From Plakobranchus ocellatus (taxonomy: Eukaryota > Mollusca > Gastropoda > Plakobranchidae), in contig BLXT01004553.1 in NCBI GenBank assembly GCA_019648995.1, positions 840,927 through 867,634 of the forward strand: a DNA stretch of 26,708 nucleotides, written 5' to 3'. The notes below the pieces were generated by a model that saw only the letters and a list, made by a program, of their open reading frames with translations, had not been told where the DNA came from and did not search any database. A program made the position numbers and the translations under genes. Positions 10,101 to 17,800 of this stretch are shown piece by piece; within the stretch, counting starts at the first letter, position 1; every line of letters starts with the position of its first letter.

Positions 10101-12272
10101 CATTCATAATTTTGAATAATTTGGGTTAAATAATCAGATTGTTAGCACTATTCCTATGTAAAACTTTGGTATGGAGTCAACTGCCAAAAATCAGACACAG
10201 CCATTACCATGACAACTTCTCTGCCTTACATGGCTGTGAAAGTGAAAAAAGTGCTCCAACAAGAGTATAAAAAAATTATAAAATATTTTCCTTAAAAAGA
10301 AAAAAAGGCCAAAAAAGGAACATGAATGAATTGTTGAAAAGGGAACAGAAAAAGGAGAAAGGATAATAATAATTATGACTATTGTTTTAAATTTAAAAAC
10401 TTATTAGACAATGTAAAACACAAGAGAAATTGATTGAAAAATGTGGACATTTTTGTTTGTTTGTGTTGTTGCTGTTTTTTATAAACAATCATGGTGATCT
10501 CCTTTTTTTTTTTTTTAAAAAGCTATCAGTGAAAAATACATGATGCTGAATTGAAATTGAAGTAAGCTGTTATTATTTTCCCTTTAAAATCAATATGGTT
10601 TTAAACAGCAACAAAAATCAATTTACAAAAGCTTGAAAAAGCTCTGCTTGGGTAATAAGGCAAAAGGAGCAAGAGTTTCTAGTGTGGCTGAATTTATTTT
10701 TATAAATAATAAAACAATTTTATTTTTATAAAAATATATATGTGTATAATGAGCAATTGCCAAAAGGTGGACCTCAAAATTGTGTCATGCTTTTTCCTGC
10801 ATTAAAAAAAAAAGATTCTCCAGTTACAAAAGGGAAAAGCCCAACTGAGTATCAGTGAAGCAATATTCATGCAGATTTGGATAGCAGGAGTAGATCCATG
10901 TAAAAAAAAATGATATGTGTCTCTTCACTTGGTTGTGAATGAACTTAATTTGTTGATGGGTGACCATTTTTTGGCGATTTTGTCATCATAGTTATGTTCG
11001 AAACTTATTTGGTTAATTTAAACAGCAAGGATGCATCCAAAACTGATCTTATAAACATAAAGCATTACTTCTTATGCCACTACACTCACTAAATCAAAAT
11101 TTATGTATTGATGAGTTTAATTTTTTTTAAAATAGGACTTGTAGAAAATGGTTCGCACATAACTATGATGACAGCCCACATTTTGGCAAACCCTCATATA
11201 TGAGCAATTGCCAAAACGTGGACCCCAAAATTGTGTCACGCTTTTTACTGCATTTTGAAAAAAAGAATCTCCAATTACAAAATCGAAAAGCCCAATAGAG
11301 CATCAGTGAGGTAATATTCATGCAGAGTTGGTTAGCAGGAGTNNNNNNNNNNNNNNNNNNNNNNNNNNNNNNNNNNNNNNNNNNNNNNNNNNNNNNNNNN
11401 NNNNNNNNNNNNNNNNNNNNNNNNNNNNNNNNNNNNNNNNNNNNNNNNNNNNNNNNCATAGTTATGTTCGAAACTTATTTGGTTAATTTAGACAGCAAGG
11501 ATGCATCCAAAACTGATTTTTTAAACATAAAGCAGTACTTTGTGTGCCATTACACTCACAAAATCAAAATTTTTGTACTGATGAGTTAATTTTTTTCAAA
11601 TAGAGCAAGTAGAAAATCTTTCGCACTATGATGAAAGCCCATGTTTTGGCAAACCCTCATAGAAAGTGACAAACTGAAATACAGAAGGATTTTCACTGAC
11701 TGTAATTTCAAAAATACACAAAAACCATAAATAAAAAAAAAATCATAACTTAGTTGTTACACAACATTTAATTGTATTTCTAAATTCTTTACAAACTTTA
11801 CGGTTACATTTTAAATAGTTTCTCTTAATTTCAAAGAATGAATGTTTACAAGATTTAAGGCCTACATTTAGCTCTCACCTTTCACTATTTATCATATGAA
11901 AAATCTATTACTCTAAATATAATTTAAAGAAGGCCCACTATATTGAAAGAAGTTCACTTTCTTAGCTGTCTTTTGTTTTAGAGAAGAAATAGACTATTAA
12001 ATCCTCTGCATCACAAACATATTCTTACCATTGCAAAACATAAGTTTAAATACTACATATGACTGTGCAAAATAAATTAAGTTTCGAATGGACCTTATGA
12101 AATTATGATGCATCATAGGCCTACTCAATAGCAAAAATCTTAAAATTATTATCTTGATTCAATGATTGAGGCTTAAAAAAGTTTAAAAAGTATTGGCAAT
12201 TAGCCTACCTTCAATGCTGACACTTGCACTGCTTATGAGATCTGGCATTCTGTTGTATGTTGTCATTGCCAT
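579..12272 (-). CDS. SLC30A6: Zinc transporter 6 (SLC30A6/ZnT6) gene, 5' part, 11 coding exons, continues off left edge
   Basis: ZnT6 is a cation diffusion facilitator family protein of the Golgi/secretory pathway. It is known as the non-catalytic partner of ZnT5, supplying zinc to enzymes such as alkaline phosphatases. Exons read on the minus strand: 12272-12209, 9266-9244, 7972-7889, 7019-6935, 6649-6607, 5697-5632, 5107-5027, 4800-4765, 4069-3926, 1570-1451, 681-579. All junctions are AG/GT with matching phase and give 283 residues without a stop. Diagnostic stretches, compared from memory with human ZnT6: CHTTNSMALTAF (78-90), YERFEVLAVF (123-132), GRLLVGT (162-168), SSSSWLQEHV (194-203), LLLPRINPF (220-228), MTFGTMFPMS (near 270). 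Helices are roughly at 60-80, 86-110, 126-147, 164-181, 228-247 and 253-273. The start ATG has A at -3 and G at +4; a second in-frame ATG lies two codons on. The C-terminal domain (about 180 residues in human) is outside the window. Family identity is near certain; exact N-terminal exons are slightly less so. Confidence 0.93.
682..1450 (-). other. SLC30A6 intron 10
   Basis: AT-rich intron with a short TATTA repeat near 722-741 and several poly-A runs. No further exon, repeat family or RNA gene was recognised in it. Confidence 0.8.
1451..1570 (-). CDS. SLC30A6: SLC30A6 coding exon 10 (helix 5)
   Basis: One hundred and twenty bases encode residues 210-248, including PGISKLLLPRINPFALIG and the hydrophobic helix 5. 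Human ZnT6 has NPFVLID here, while this gene has NPFALIG: the aspartate position of the family's HxxxD motif is Gly232. Acceptor tttccag, donor CA|gtatgt. Confidence 0.95.
1723..2834. mobile_element. DNA-transposon-like element with 32-bp terminal inverted repeats
   Basis: Bases 1723-1754 and the reverse complement of 2803-2834 match at 30 of 32 positions, both starting CACAGAGTAAGTA and ending GAGCCCACTG. The interior (1.1 kb) has GC-richer ends with a shared GGCACGCC motif, a T-rich middle with an internal duplication, and no ORF longer than about 80 codons. It therefore looks like a non-autonomous (MITE-like) element inserted in SLC30A6 intron 9. Both flanks contain ATAC (1717-1720 and 2835-2838), a possible 4-bp target duplication if the left end extends two bases. 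The superfamily was not identified. Confidence 0.75.
1955..2278. repeat. Imperfect direct repeat inside the 1.1 kb element
   Basis: Copies at 1955-2109 and 2140-2278 share, in order, ATGGAACAAGTAG, ATTCTCTTT, TTCAGTAAAA, CTCACAAGTT, TTAGACCCAAACGTTT and CATACTGACAAACTT. The second copy is about 16 bases shorter and the two have diverged by many substitutions. Confidence 0.85.
3926..4069 (-). CDS. SLC30A6: SLC30A6 coding exon 9 (helix 4 and loop)
   Basis: One hundred and forty-four bases encode residues 161-208: GRLLVGTLFGLVSHLSVIYA (helix 4), then the loop with EASSSSWLQEHVTDMSE. This serine-containing loop replaces the His-rich loop of transporting ZnTs and is typical of ZnT6. The donor AG|gtgggg is weaker than the others. 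A long CT tract lies just upstream of the acceptor on the gene strand. Confidence 0.96.
4070..4764 (-). other. SLC30A6 intron 8
   Basis: A 695-base intron. Besides the (GA)n tract it contains an 11-base inverted repeat (ACATGTTTGGT at 4540-4550, its complement at 4654-4664). The small open frames in it are chance. Confidence 0.75.
4126..4178. repeat. (GA)n microsatellite in SLC30A6 intron 8
   Basis: About 22 uninterrupted GA units, then CGAGAGA. On the gene (minus) strand it is a (CT)n tract ending about 56 bases before the exon 9 acceptor at 4070. Confidence 0.97.
4765..4800 (-). CDS. SLC30A6: SLC30A6 coding exon 8
   Basis: Thirty-six bases encode SVEYLLFPPEVHT (149-161), the short loop between helices 3 and 4 (human SAERFLEQPEIHT). 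Acceptor tattttacag, donor AC|gtaagt. Confidence 0.94.
5027..5107 (-). CDS. SLC30A6: SLC30A6 coding exon 7 (helix 3)
   Basis: Eighty-one bases encode YERFEVLAVFSCTMLAQLG and the following SFFIIKE (123-148), one of the most conserved stretches of the family. Acceptor atgaaag after a poly-T/A tract, donor AG|gtgaga. Confidence 0.96.
5108..6606 (-). other. SLC30A6 introns 6 and 5 (around exon 6)
   Basis: Two introns (5108-5631 and 5698-6606) flank exon 6. They are AT-rich; the second has a short AAC-type microsatellite at 5844-5869. No other feature was recognised. Confidence 0.75.
5632..5697 (-). CDS. SLC30A6: SLC30A6 coding exon 6
   Basis: Sixty-six bases encode SLLTCLLSAWVQRQEPSDMY followed by SFG (100-122), covering the end of helix 2 and the loop before helix 3. 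Human ZnT6 has SLMTCLISYWVTLRKPSPVY at this place. Acceptor tctttcag, donor GG|gtaagc. Confidence 0.94.
6607..6649 (-). CDS. SLC30A6: SLC30A6 coding exon 5 (helix 2)
   Basis: Forty-three bases encode ALTAFSFLLIFDIL (86-99) and the first two bases of Ser100. It is the family's helix 2, where active ZnTs carry HxxxD. Here the histidine position is Leu93 and the aspartate (Asp97) is kept, as in ZnT6 orthologues. Confidence 0.93.
6935..7019 (-). CDS. SLC30A6: SLC30A6 coding exon 4 (helix 1)
   Basis: Eighty-five bases encode residues 58-85, from VKKVLAFLAFC to YWCHTTNSM. This aligns with the helix 1 end of human ZnT6 (MWCSSTNSI). Acceptor ttattag, donor G|gtaaat. Phase 0 in, phase 1 out. Confidence 0.92.
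7020..7888 (-). other. SLC30A6 intron 3
   Basis: AT-rich intron between exons 3 and 4. It contains two exon-like open stretches on the minus strand (about 7266-7392 and 7441-7535) with passable splice sites. Neither matches ZnT6, and exons 3 and 4 join in phase without them. Confidence 0.75.
7889..7972 (-). CDS. SLC30A6: SLC30A6 coding exon 3 (N-terminal cytosolic segment)
   Basis: Eighty-four bases, 28 codons, phase 0 at both ends, with donor GAG|gtaagt and acceptor catcag. It encodes residues 30-57, a basic stretch containing KMKLFFKEIVKLSQLHE. In position it matches the cytosolic region just before helix 1 of human ZnT6, which has GKLLREFRLV there. Confidence 0.82.
7973..9243 (-). other. 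SLC30A6 intron 2
   Basis: AT-rich intron with a 17-base T run at 8300-8316. An open frame of 72 codons near 8344-8562 (plus strand) matches no family I know and is probably chance. Confidence 0.7.
9244..9266 (-). CDS. SLC30A6: SLC30A6 coding exon 2 (23-base microexon)
   Basis: On the minus strand a pyrimidine-rich ccctccag acceptor is followed by 23 coding bases and a strong gtaagt donor. It encodes D(22)GHDNVPH(29). It is the only short exon found that converts the phase-1 end of exon 1 into the phase-0 start of exon 3. Direct joining of exons 1 and 3 gives a frame that hits a stop. It may be alternatively spliced. Confidence 0.7.
10750..11196. mobile_element. MITE-like element, copy 1 of a tandem pair
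   Basis: The unit starts TGAGCAATTGCCAAAA and ends with a sequence whose reverse complement starts TGAGGGTTTGCCAAAA, giving imperfect terminal inverted repeats of about 21 bp (17 of 21). Length 447. A longer inner inverted pair lies near its right part: 10981-11004 (TCATCATAGTTATGTTCG) and the complement at 11151-11173. No coding capacity was seen. It lies in SLC30A6 intron 1 and is joined by only TATA to copy 2. Confidence 0.75.
11201..11659. mobile_element. MITE-like element, copy 2, interrupted by the assembly gap
   Basis: This is the same unit in the same orientation as copy 1, with scattered substitutions and small indels, starting TGAGCAATTGCCAAAA and ending TTTTGGCAAACCCTCA. Its middle is replaced by Ns; the matching part of copy 1 is 10892-10986. 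Confidence 0.78.
11343..11456. other. Assembly gap (114 Ns)
   Basis: A run of N inside MITE copy 2. By comparison with copy 1 the missing sequence should be about 95 bases, so the gap length appears slightly overestimated. Open frames drawn across it are artefacts. Confidence 0.99.
12209..12272 (-). CDS. SLC30A6: SLC30A6 coding exon 1
   Basis: Sixty-four coding bases encode MAMTTYNRMPDLISSASVSIE plus one base of the next codon, ending at donor G|gtaggc. This N-terminus is not conserved with vertebrate ZnT6. The call rests on the strong start context, the good donor, and the phase match to the 23-base exon 2. A 3' splice site (cactcag) sits 16 bases upstream of the ATG, so this exon may begin at 12288 with a separate non-coding first exon upstream. 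Confidence 0.75.
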
Positions 12273-12368
12273 CCTATTGAGTTGACAGCTGAGTGGATTT
12301 TTAGGTCTAGGTCTAAAGTTACATCCAATTGTACCGGATTCAACTTGAGCTGATTTTAGTCCATCAAG

Positions 12369-12396
12369 TCTAGATCTAGATTAGATCTAGATCTAG
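12369..12396. repeat. TCTAGATC palindrome cluster
   Basis: TCTAGATCTAGATTAGATC followed by TAGATCTAG. It is one of several clusters of the same self-complementary unit in the window (also 156-187, 12646-12672, 14268-14310, 14600-14616). Confidence 0.8.
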
Positions 12397-14155
12397 TCAG
12401 ACTTGGCCTCAGATATATTGTAAAGGGTTTCTATAATTAAAAGATCTTGATTTCTGATTAGAGACTGATTTTGGCTTAGGATTACAAATCAACTCTCGTC
12501 TTTTCGAGAAAAAGAGTCTAGGCCTTGATGTTCATCTCGGTTTTGTTTTTGTCATCTTTATTTTAATTTTGTCTCGCTCAGTCGCTGAGGATACAAACCT
12601 AAAAACGTAATAGACCTGAGTACTACATTTAGATCAAGCCTAGTGTCTAGCTTGATTGATCTAGATCTAGATGCAGTTAGGAGTAATATTTACAACATGT
12701 AGCTGAATCTAGACATAAATCTCTAGAAATTAGGATTGCAAAATCTAAAAAAACAGCTGAATGCACCAGCGTCTTGGGCTACGTAATGTAACTAAATAGA
12801 GTCGCCTCCCTTGTTTTACTAGGATAGTGGATAGTTTTTCCCTAAGTTATTCACAGTACCCCTGCACATAAAGTGAACGCAGTCTGTTTCCAACACTGCT
12901 GGTAATAGCTGCTCCACCAGGTTCGTTGTATTTGCAGAAGGAAGCTCACCTGCAATTCCTGTTATCTGCGACTGCACATTGCGATCTTTTTGTTTGTTTT
13001 TGGTTTCACATGTTTGTTAGATTTATTCTCACCTATGAAAGATGAAAAACGATTATTGTTGTGATATGAATTATTATTATTGCAAAAAACCAAAACCGAT
13101 TTTTTATAAGATCATTTTTTCACTCAGAGTTAAATTTTAAATGGCATTTGACTGTCCTTTCCAAAACATAATTATTTTCATCAACAGTTCTGTTTTGAAA
13201 ACTATAGAATTAGAATCTCATATGAATAATTAGTTTAGCAAATAAAGTGTACAAATAATGTCAAAAAGATGAAATTTAATCTTACTGATAGGCCAAAGAT
13301 TGTTCATTACAACAATCCAGAAGAGTCCTTTTTGGTACTGTAAAAGGAAGCTCCCCTGCGTAGCTGATATTTGAATACTAAATCATAAATAAGTGCAAGT
13401 TAATTTTTTTTGCTATGAACATAAAAAAAAATATGCGTTCATTTCGACGTATTTTATTTTTAAAGTGTTTTTCGTAGGGAACAAACATAAGCTTTTGCAT
13501 CACTTTTAGTATGTAATATTTGAAGTGAAGAAAACGTTTTTAACTTTTTTTTATGTCAAACAACTTTCTCCATATGCAAAAAGAGAAACTTAATATTTTT
13601 TTTTGACAAATAATTTTAATGCATCAGTGTGAATGTTCCTAACCTAAGTTATTGCCTTGCTGAACCAGAGTATTTTTTTCCTCTTGAACAGTTAATTTTG
13701 CCACTTCGAACTGTTTGCTACTTCTATTTCATTCTGATTTATTTTTCATAGAGTCTGATAAGATTTCAAAGTTTGCAGGCAAATCTACAGTTGTTTTCTT
13801 TTTTAAACCGGCTAGTTCATTTTCGATAATACTGTTGCAAAGCATCACATTAAACCAAAAAATTTAAACAACAGAGCCCTATTCCAAATTATAGCGCAGG
13901 GTATCTCAATATGAATCACACTATGTTCCACCTTTTTTTTTTAACAAAGCTCTTTTGGAAAAGATTAGCTTGATCGCTTTCGCGCTGAACTGATGTTTAA
14001 GCAGAAAATACACTGGCGTCTTGGCGATTTAATGCTCAGAAACGCGGTGAAGGTCGGTTTTGACATTGCACGACAAGACAACATATACATGTTTTTACAC
14101 TCTTCCTATATCGAAAAAGTGAATACATAGGATATAATAATATTCTTTTTCGATA

Positions 14156-14167
14156 GGGGGCGGGGGC
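14156..14167. promoter_or_regulatory. GC box (Sp1/KLF-type site)
   Basis: GGGGGCGGGGGC is a strong GC-box match in otherwise AT-rich DNA. It lies about 560 bases upstream of the TMEM179B start codon and 1.9 kb from the SLC30A6 start. Binding is inferred only. Confidence 0.4.
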
Positions 14168-14271
14168 TTTGACGACAGTAATGGCCTGAGCTTTCGCAAC
14201 TGAGAAGATAAAACAGAAAATTGAAACCGCTCAAGGTTTCTAAATTTACATGTGGATCTAATTTAATATAG

Positions 14272-14294
14272 CTCTAGATATTATATATCTAGAG
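14272..14294. repeat. Perfect 10-bp inverted repeat with 3-base spacer
   Basis: CTCTAGATAT, then TAT, then ATATCTAGAG. It can form a hairpin and is part of the TCTAGATC cluster about 430 bases upstream of the TMEM179B start. Confidence 0.85.
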
Positions 14295-14660
14295 TCTAGA
14301 TCTAATACTCAGATATCTAGTCCTGGATTAGATAGCGTTGATTTAAAACCGGTCTGTTTGTTGATCGCCACGACGCTGGGGAATAGCGACTGTGCTAAAA
14401 GAAAATCAAATTAACCTAAATTTTAGAGGATAGATCTGATCATTTTTACTGATGTAGAATCTCGATTAGTTTAGGCCAAAAGCCCAAAGAGAAACGTTGT
14501 ACATGCAATAAAGATCTGATGTGAGTCTAGATCTCGACCTCTATCAAAAGAATCAGCACCAAGGCCCGAGGGCGGATTAAGGCCTAATCGCAACCCCAAA
14601 GATCTAGATTAGATAGTGCTTGCCAGTATTCATTTGTTGTGGACTGGACTTTCACAATAA

Positions 14661-14705
14661 ATGTGTTTTACTACTTTGAATTGTTTTTTCACAAGGTCCA
14701 TGTAA
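14661..14705 (+). promoter_or_regulatory. Short upstream ORF ahead of TMEM179B, ending in a start-stop ATGTAA
   Basis: An out-of-frame ATG at 14661 opens 14 codons and ends at TAA 14703-14705. Its last codon is itself an ATG, so ATGTAA forms a minimal start-stop element 17 bases before the main ATG. Whether this lies in the mature 5' UTR depends on the transcription start. Confidence 0.4.
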
Positions 14706-14722
14706 AAAAAGCCCCATTAAAC

Positions 14723-14821
14723 ATGGCAACTTACGACATACAAGTTGTTGTGCAAGCCAGTATTTATTTTGTGACGGTTATTTTTGGATTTGTTGTGGCA
14801 GTTCCTCTTGGCTTGACTGTG
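14723..14821 (+). CDS. TMEM179B: TMEM179B exon 1 (start, helix 1)
   Basis: Encodes residues 1-33, MATYDIQVVVQASIY and onward to AVPLGLTV. The donor is GTG|gtaggt. The alternative donor four bases on would put a stop straight after the junction, so the first is used. VVAVPL matches FVVVVPL of human TMEM179. Confidence 0.88.
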
Positions 14822-17800
14822 GTAGGTAATCTTAACCACTGAGACTTTAAATTTTTAAACTATACAAGAGCCTGCTAAGTGCCAGTATTTAATTACGTAA
14901 ATAAAATAATTGAGGTTTTTACAGTAGCAAAAGGTAAATGTTCAGTTCCATTTTTATTAAAAAAATTTTTTTCAATGTCTTGCCTATTCTCTCGGCCTAT
15001 ATTTTGGCTGTGGAGTGGCATTGACAAAGCACATAAAAATAAATTCTGATGTACTTCAAGTTTGAAATTCTTTCTTTTAAGCTGGTCTTGTTTTGCTACT
15101 ATAAACCTTTTTTTTTAAATTTTGAATTTCAAATAAATTGAAAACTCTTGACAATCTCTGTTGCAAATTATATTGATGGATCCATGCATAATTTCATACA
15201 TTGGCCATCTAGAATGAAAGTAAAGTGGGCAACAATAGTGGCACCAAATTACTCACAGATGAGAATCAGCACAATTTCAGTTATAATGGGTTCCCAGGAA
15301 AGGAAGCTGACATACTTTTCAACTTTAGGAATAATAAAAAAAACAGAATTTGTGTTTCAACGCAATTCTAACTTAAGAGGCATATATCCAACTGAAAATT
15401 TATTTTAAAACCTTCAAAAATTTAGTATTTCGGCCTCTATTAGTTTTTTTAAATCCATTTTTCCTATCAAAATGTTGAAAAAACTTGTGCATAGCAACTT
15501 TTTGGCCTTGTCATAATAGGACTCTTCTTCGAACCAAGTAGGGCCTTCTGCTTTTTTGTTCTATTTCACTGTCATTGATTGTTTGACTTTGGCAAAAGCT
15601 ATTTTACTCTTAATGGTTATTGGACATTTTAAACTTGATAGTCTCACTAATTTGATCATGAAGTTTAGCTGTAGAAATAATCTTTAATCTTTGAATCCTT
15701 CATAAGGTGAGGGTACCATGTCAAGTCAGCCACATATGGCTGGAGATACTCCTGCACACAAATGCAATTTCAAACATGCATGCAGATATTTTCATCCATG
15801 GTAATCCTAATAGAATATAGTCATGAGGTTTTAACTGCATAAAAGTGTACATTAAGTGTACGCAAGATGTTCTTTTAAATTCAATATATATATATATATA
15901 TCTCTAAAATTTTACTTATAATGACTGATATACTCAGGTTGCGGCACAATTTACATGAGAATGATTGAGATGTATATTGTAAGCAAATAGATCTGAGTAG
16001 TGATAGATTATAATCTTTTTTCTTGAATGTGTTTCAGATTGAGTTTGATCAACATTGTGTGTTATACACCAAGTTCAAATGGGTGAATGCAAGCTATGCA
16101 ACATATGAATTGTCAAATGAGATGGTCTGCAATTTTCCAGTTTTAACTGCTGTGTTCTGTTGCATCCTTTATTGTGCAGCTGTGGGTCTGTACTTTTTAT
16201 ATGCAGCTTGCAGATCCAATGATCCAAATGTTGGGTAAGATGATACTTTTGATGTATCTATATGAAATGAGCCATTTATTAGGAATTGTCTGAAAGGATA
16301 TATAAATAAACAAAATTGAAAATGGTTGCAAGTAATTAGAACATTGTCATGCCTTAGAGATCTGCAAATAATTTAATTTCAAATGCCTCCAGTTTGTTTA
16401 TTTGCTTTACTGATGTTAGGCAATGGCCATCGAATGATTCATTTAACACAGACTTAATGCATTTATAGCCATTGTGTTAATTACCATTTAAATTATATAT
16501 AAATTGCTTTATTTCTGTATACATGTTTTGATTTTTTTTGTATTAGACAGCACAATGATGCATTTTAAATTACAACTTAAAATGATAGATTGAAAAGAAG
16601 TGAGATGCACTCGTAAAAGACATATATCATGTACGAAGAAATCTTTTCAAGTCAAATTTAGTTCTTTTTATTTATTAGTTTAAGCTTTGCTTAAAACTTT
16701 CCTCTCAAAGAATGGTTATTTGTTAGAATAATTTTTCTTTATTTGAAGGGGTCACTTGAAGTTTTCCATGTAAAAATCTTTTCTTCTTCTAAAGAAGACA
16801 TGGCCTTCCTCCAGATAAGGATTAAGCAATTAAATCTTGAGGCAACAAAATGTTTTGTGCCTTGAAATTAGAAATTTTTAGATAATTTGAATAAATATAA
16901 AAAAGTTAAAGATTTTTTTCCTGACACTTTTCTTTAGTATCTGCATGAAAGTAAGCTTATCTCTAGGGTATATTTGAAAAATGAGAAAAGCTCATTCTTA
17001 AAATCTGCATGCACTTTGACACCATTTTATAATAGCGATGCTAAGGCTTTAAGTATCAATTTTTAGGCCCCTGTACTTAGTAGACTACTTTTCCAAAAAA
17101 CTTTTTAATTCAGGAATGTTATTTTCAACACAGGATACACTTTTTATATTTATTTGAACATATACTTTTTAATCCCCTTCAAAACATTTTTTCTATTAGG
17201 AAGGAAAGTTTAAATATTTTTGTCAGTAAGAATATGTCTTGAAATACAAACAAGAGGTTGTAGGACAGATGACTGTTAAAGTTAGATTTAAATGTAAATC
17301 TAGAATTAGAAAATTAAAGGGAAGGATTTCTTATTATACACACAAAGTTATATTCCAGAATATGAATGATGAAATGATGGCAATTTCAATCTATGTGGAC
17401 AATTTTAAAATTTCACCCAAAAATTGTCAAGACTCACAAAAGTAATTTTGTTTAAAAATTATCTTTTAAATTTAAAAAAAAGAAAAAGAGACCCTTGATA
17501 GTTTTGGTTGATGATTGCGGTTGAGTTTGATTGATGATCTCTAGTTCAGTGATGAATTTGGAAATAAATAAATTAATTCCCTTTTCAAATGTTTCATATG
17601 ATGCAACAATTATATTGTGATGCATCAAGTTGGTGAAGGATCCAAAGATATTCCTTCTCTTCTATAAATATCTCCATTATGATAAAAATTTGTAACTTTC
17701 AAATAAATAACTCTCACCCTTATAAAGAAAAATTCAAGTCTCAAAAAGTGATGGGAGTTGGAAGTAAAAAGTGGACCTTTTTTTCAATGCAGGCTTCTTT

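Larger units (their letters stand above)
9267..12208 (-). other. SLC30A6 intron 1
   Basis: This is the largest intron (2.9 kb). It contains the tandem MITE pair and gap at 10750-11659; the rest is AT-rich with T and A runs. No further exon was recognised. Confidence 0.7.
12273..14722. promoter_or_regulatory. Shared divergent intergenic region with probable promoters of both genes
   Basis: About 2.45 kb separate the two start codons, which point away from each other. The stretch 13970-14230 is richer in CpG than the surroundings and contains a GC box (GGGGGCGGGGG, 14156-14166). TCTAGATC-type palindromes cluster at 12369-12396, 12646-12672, 14255-14333 and 14520-14620. The start sites of transcription cannot be fixed from sequence. 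Non-coding first exons may lie here, for example one ending at 12950 on the minus strand (GCAG|gtgagc). Confidence 0.5.

Noticed and set aside
11163..11589. Open frames crossing the N run.
   Set aside because: Ns cannot be translated and the frames lie within the MITE-like copies.
15148..15408. Plus-strand 86-codon open frame.
   Set aside because: It starts at TTG, lies in TMEM179B intron 1, has no splice support and resembles no family I know.
17239..17445. Lysine-rich 68-codon open frame.
   Set aside because: It has no ATG start, is intronic, and its composition simply reflects A-rich DNA.
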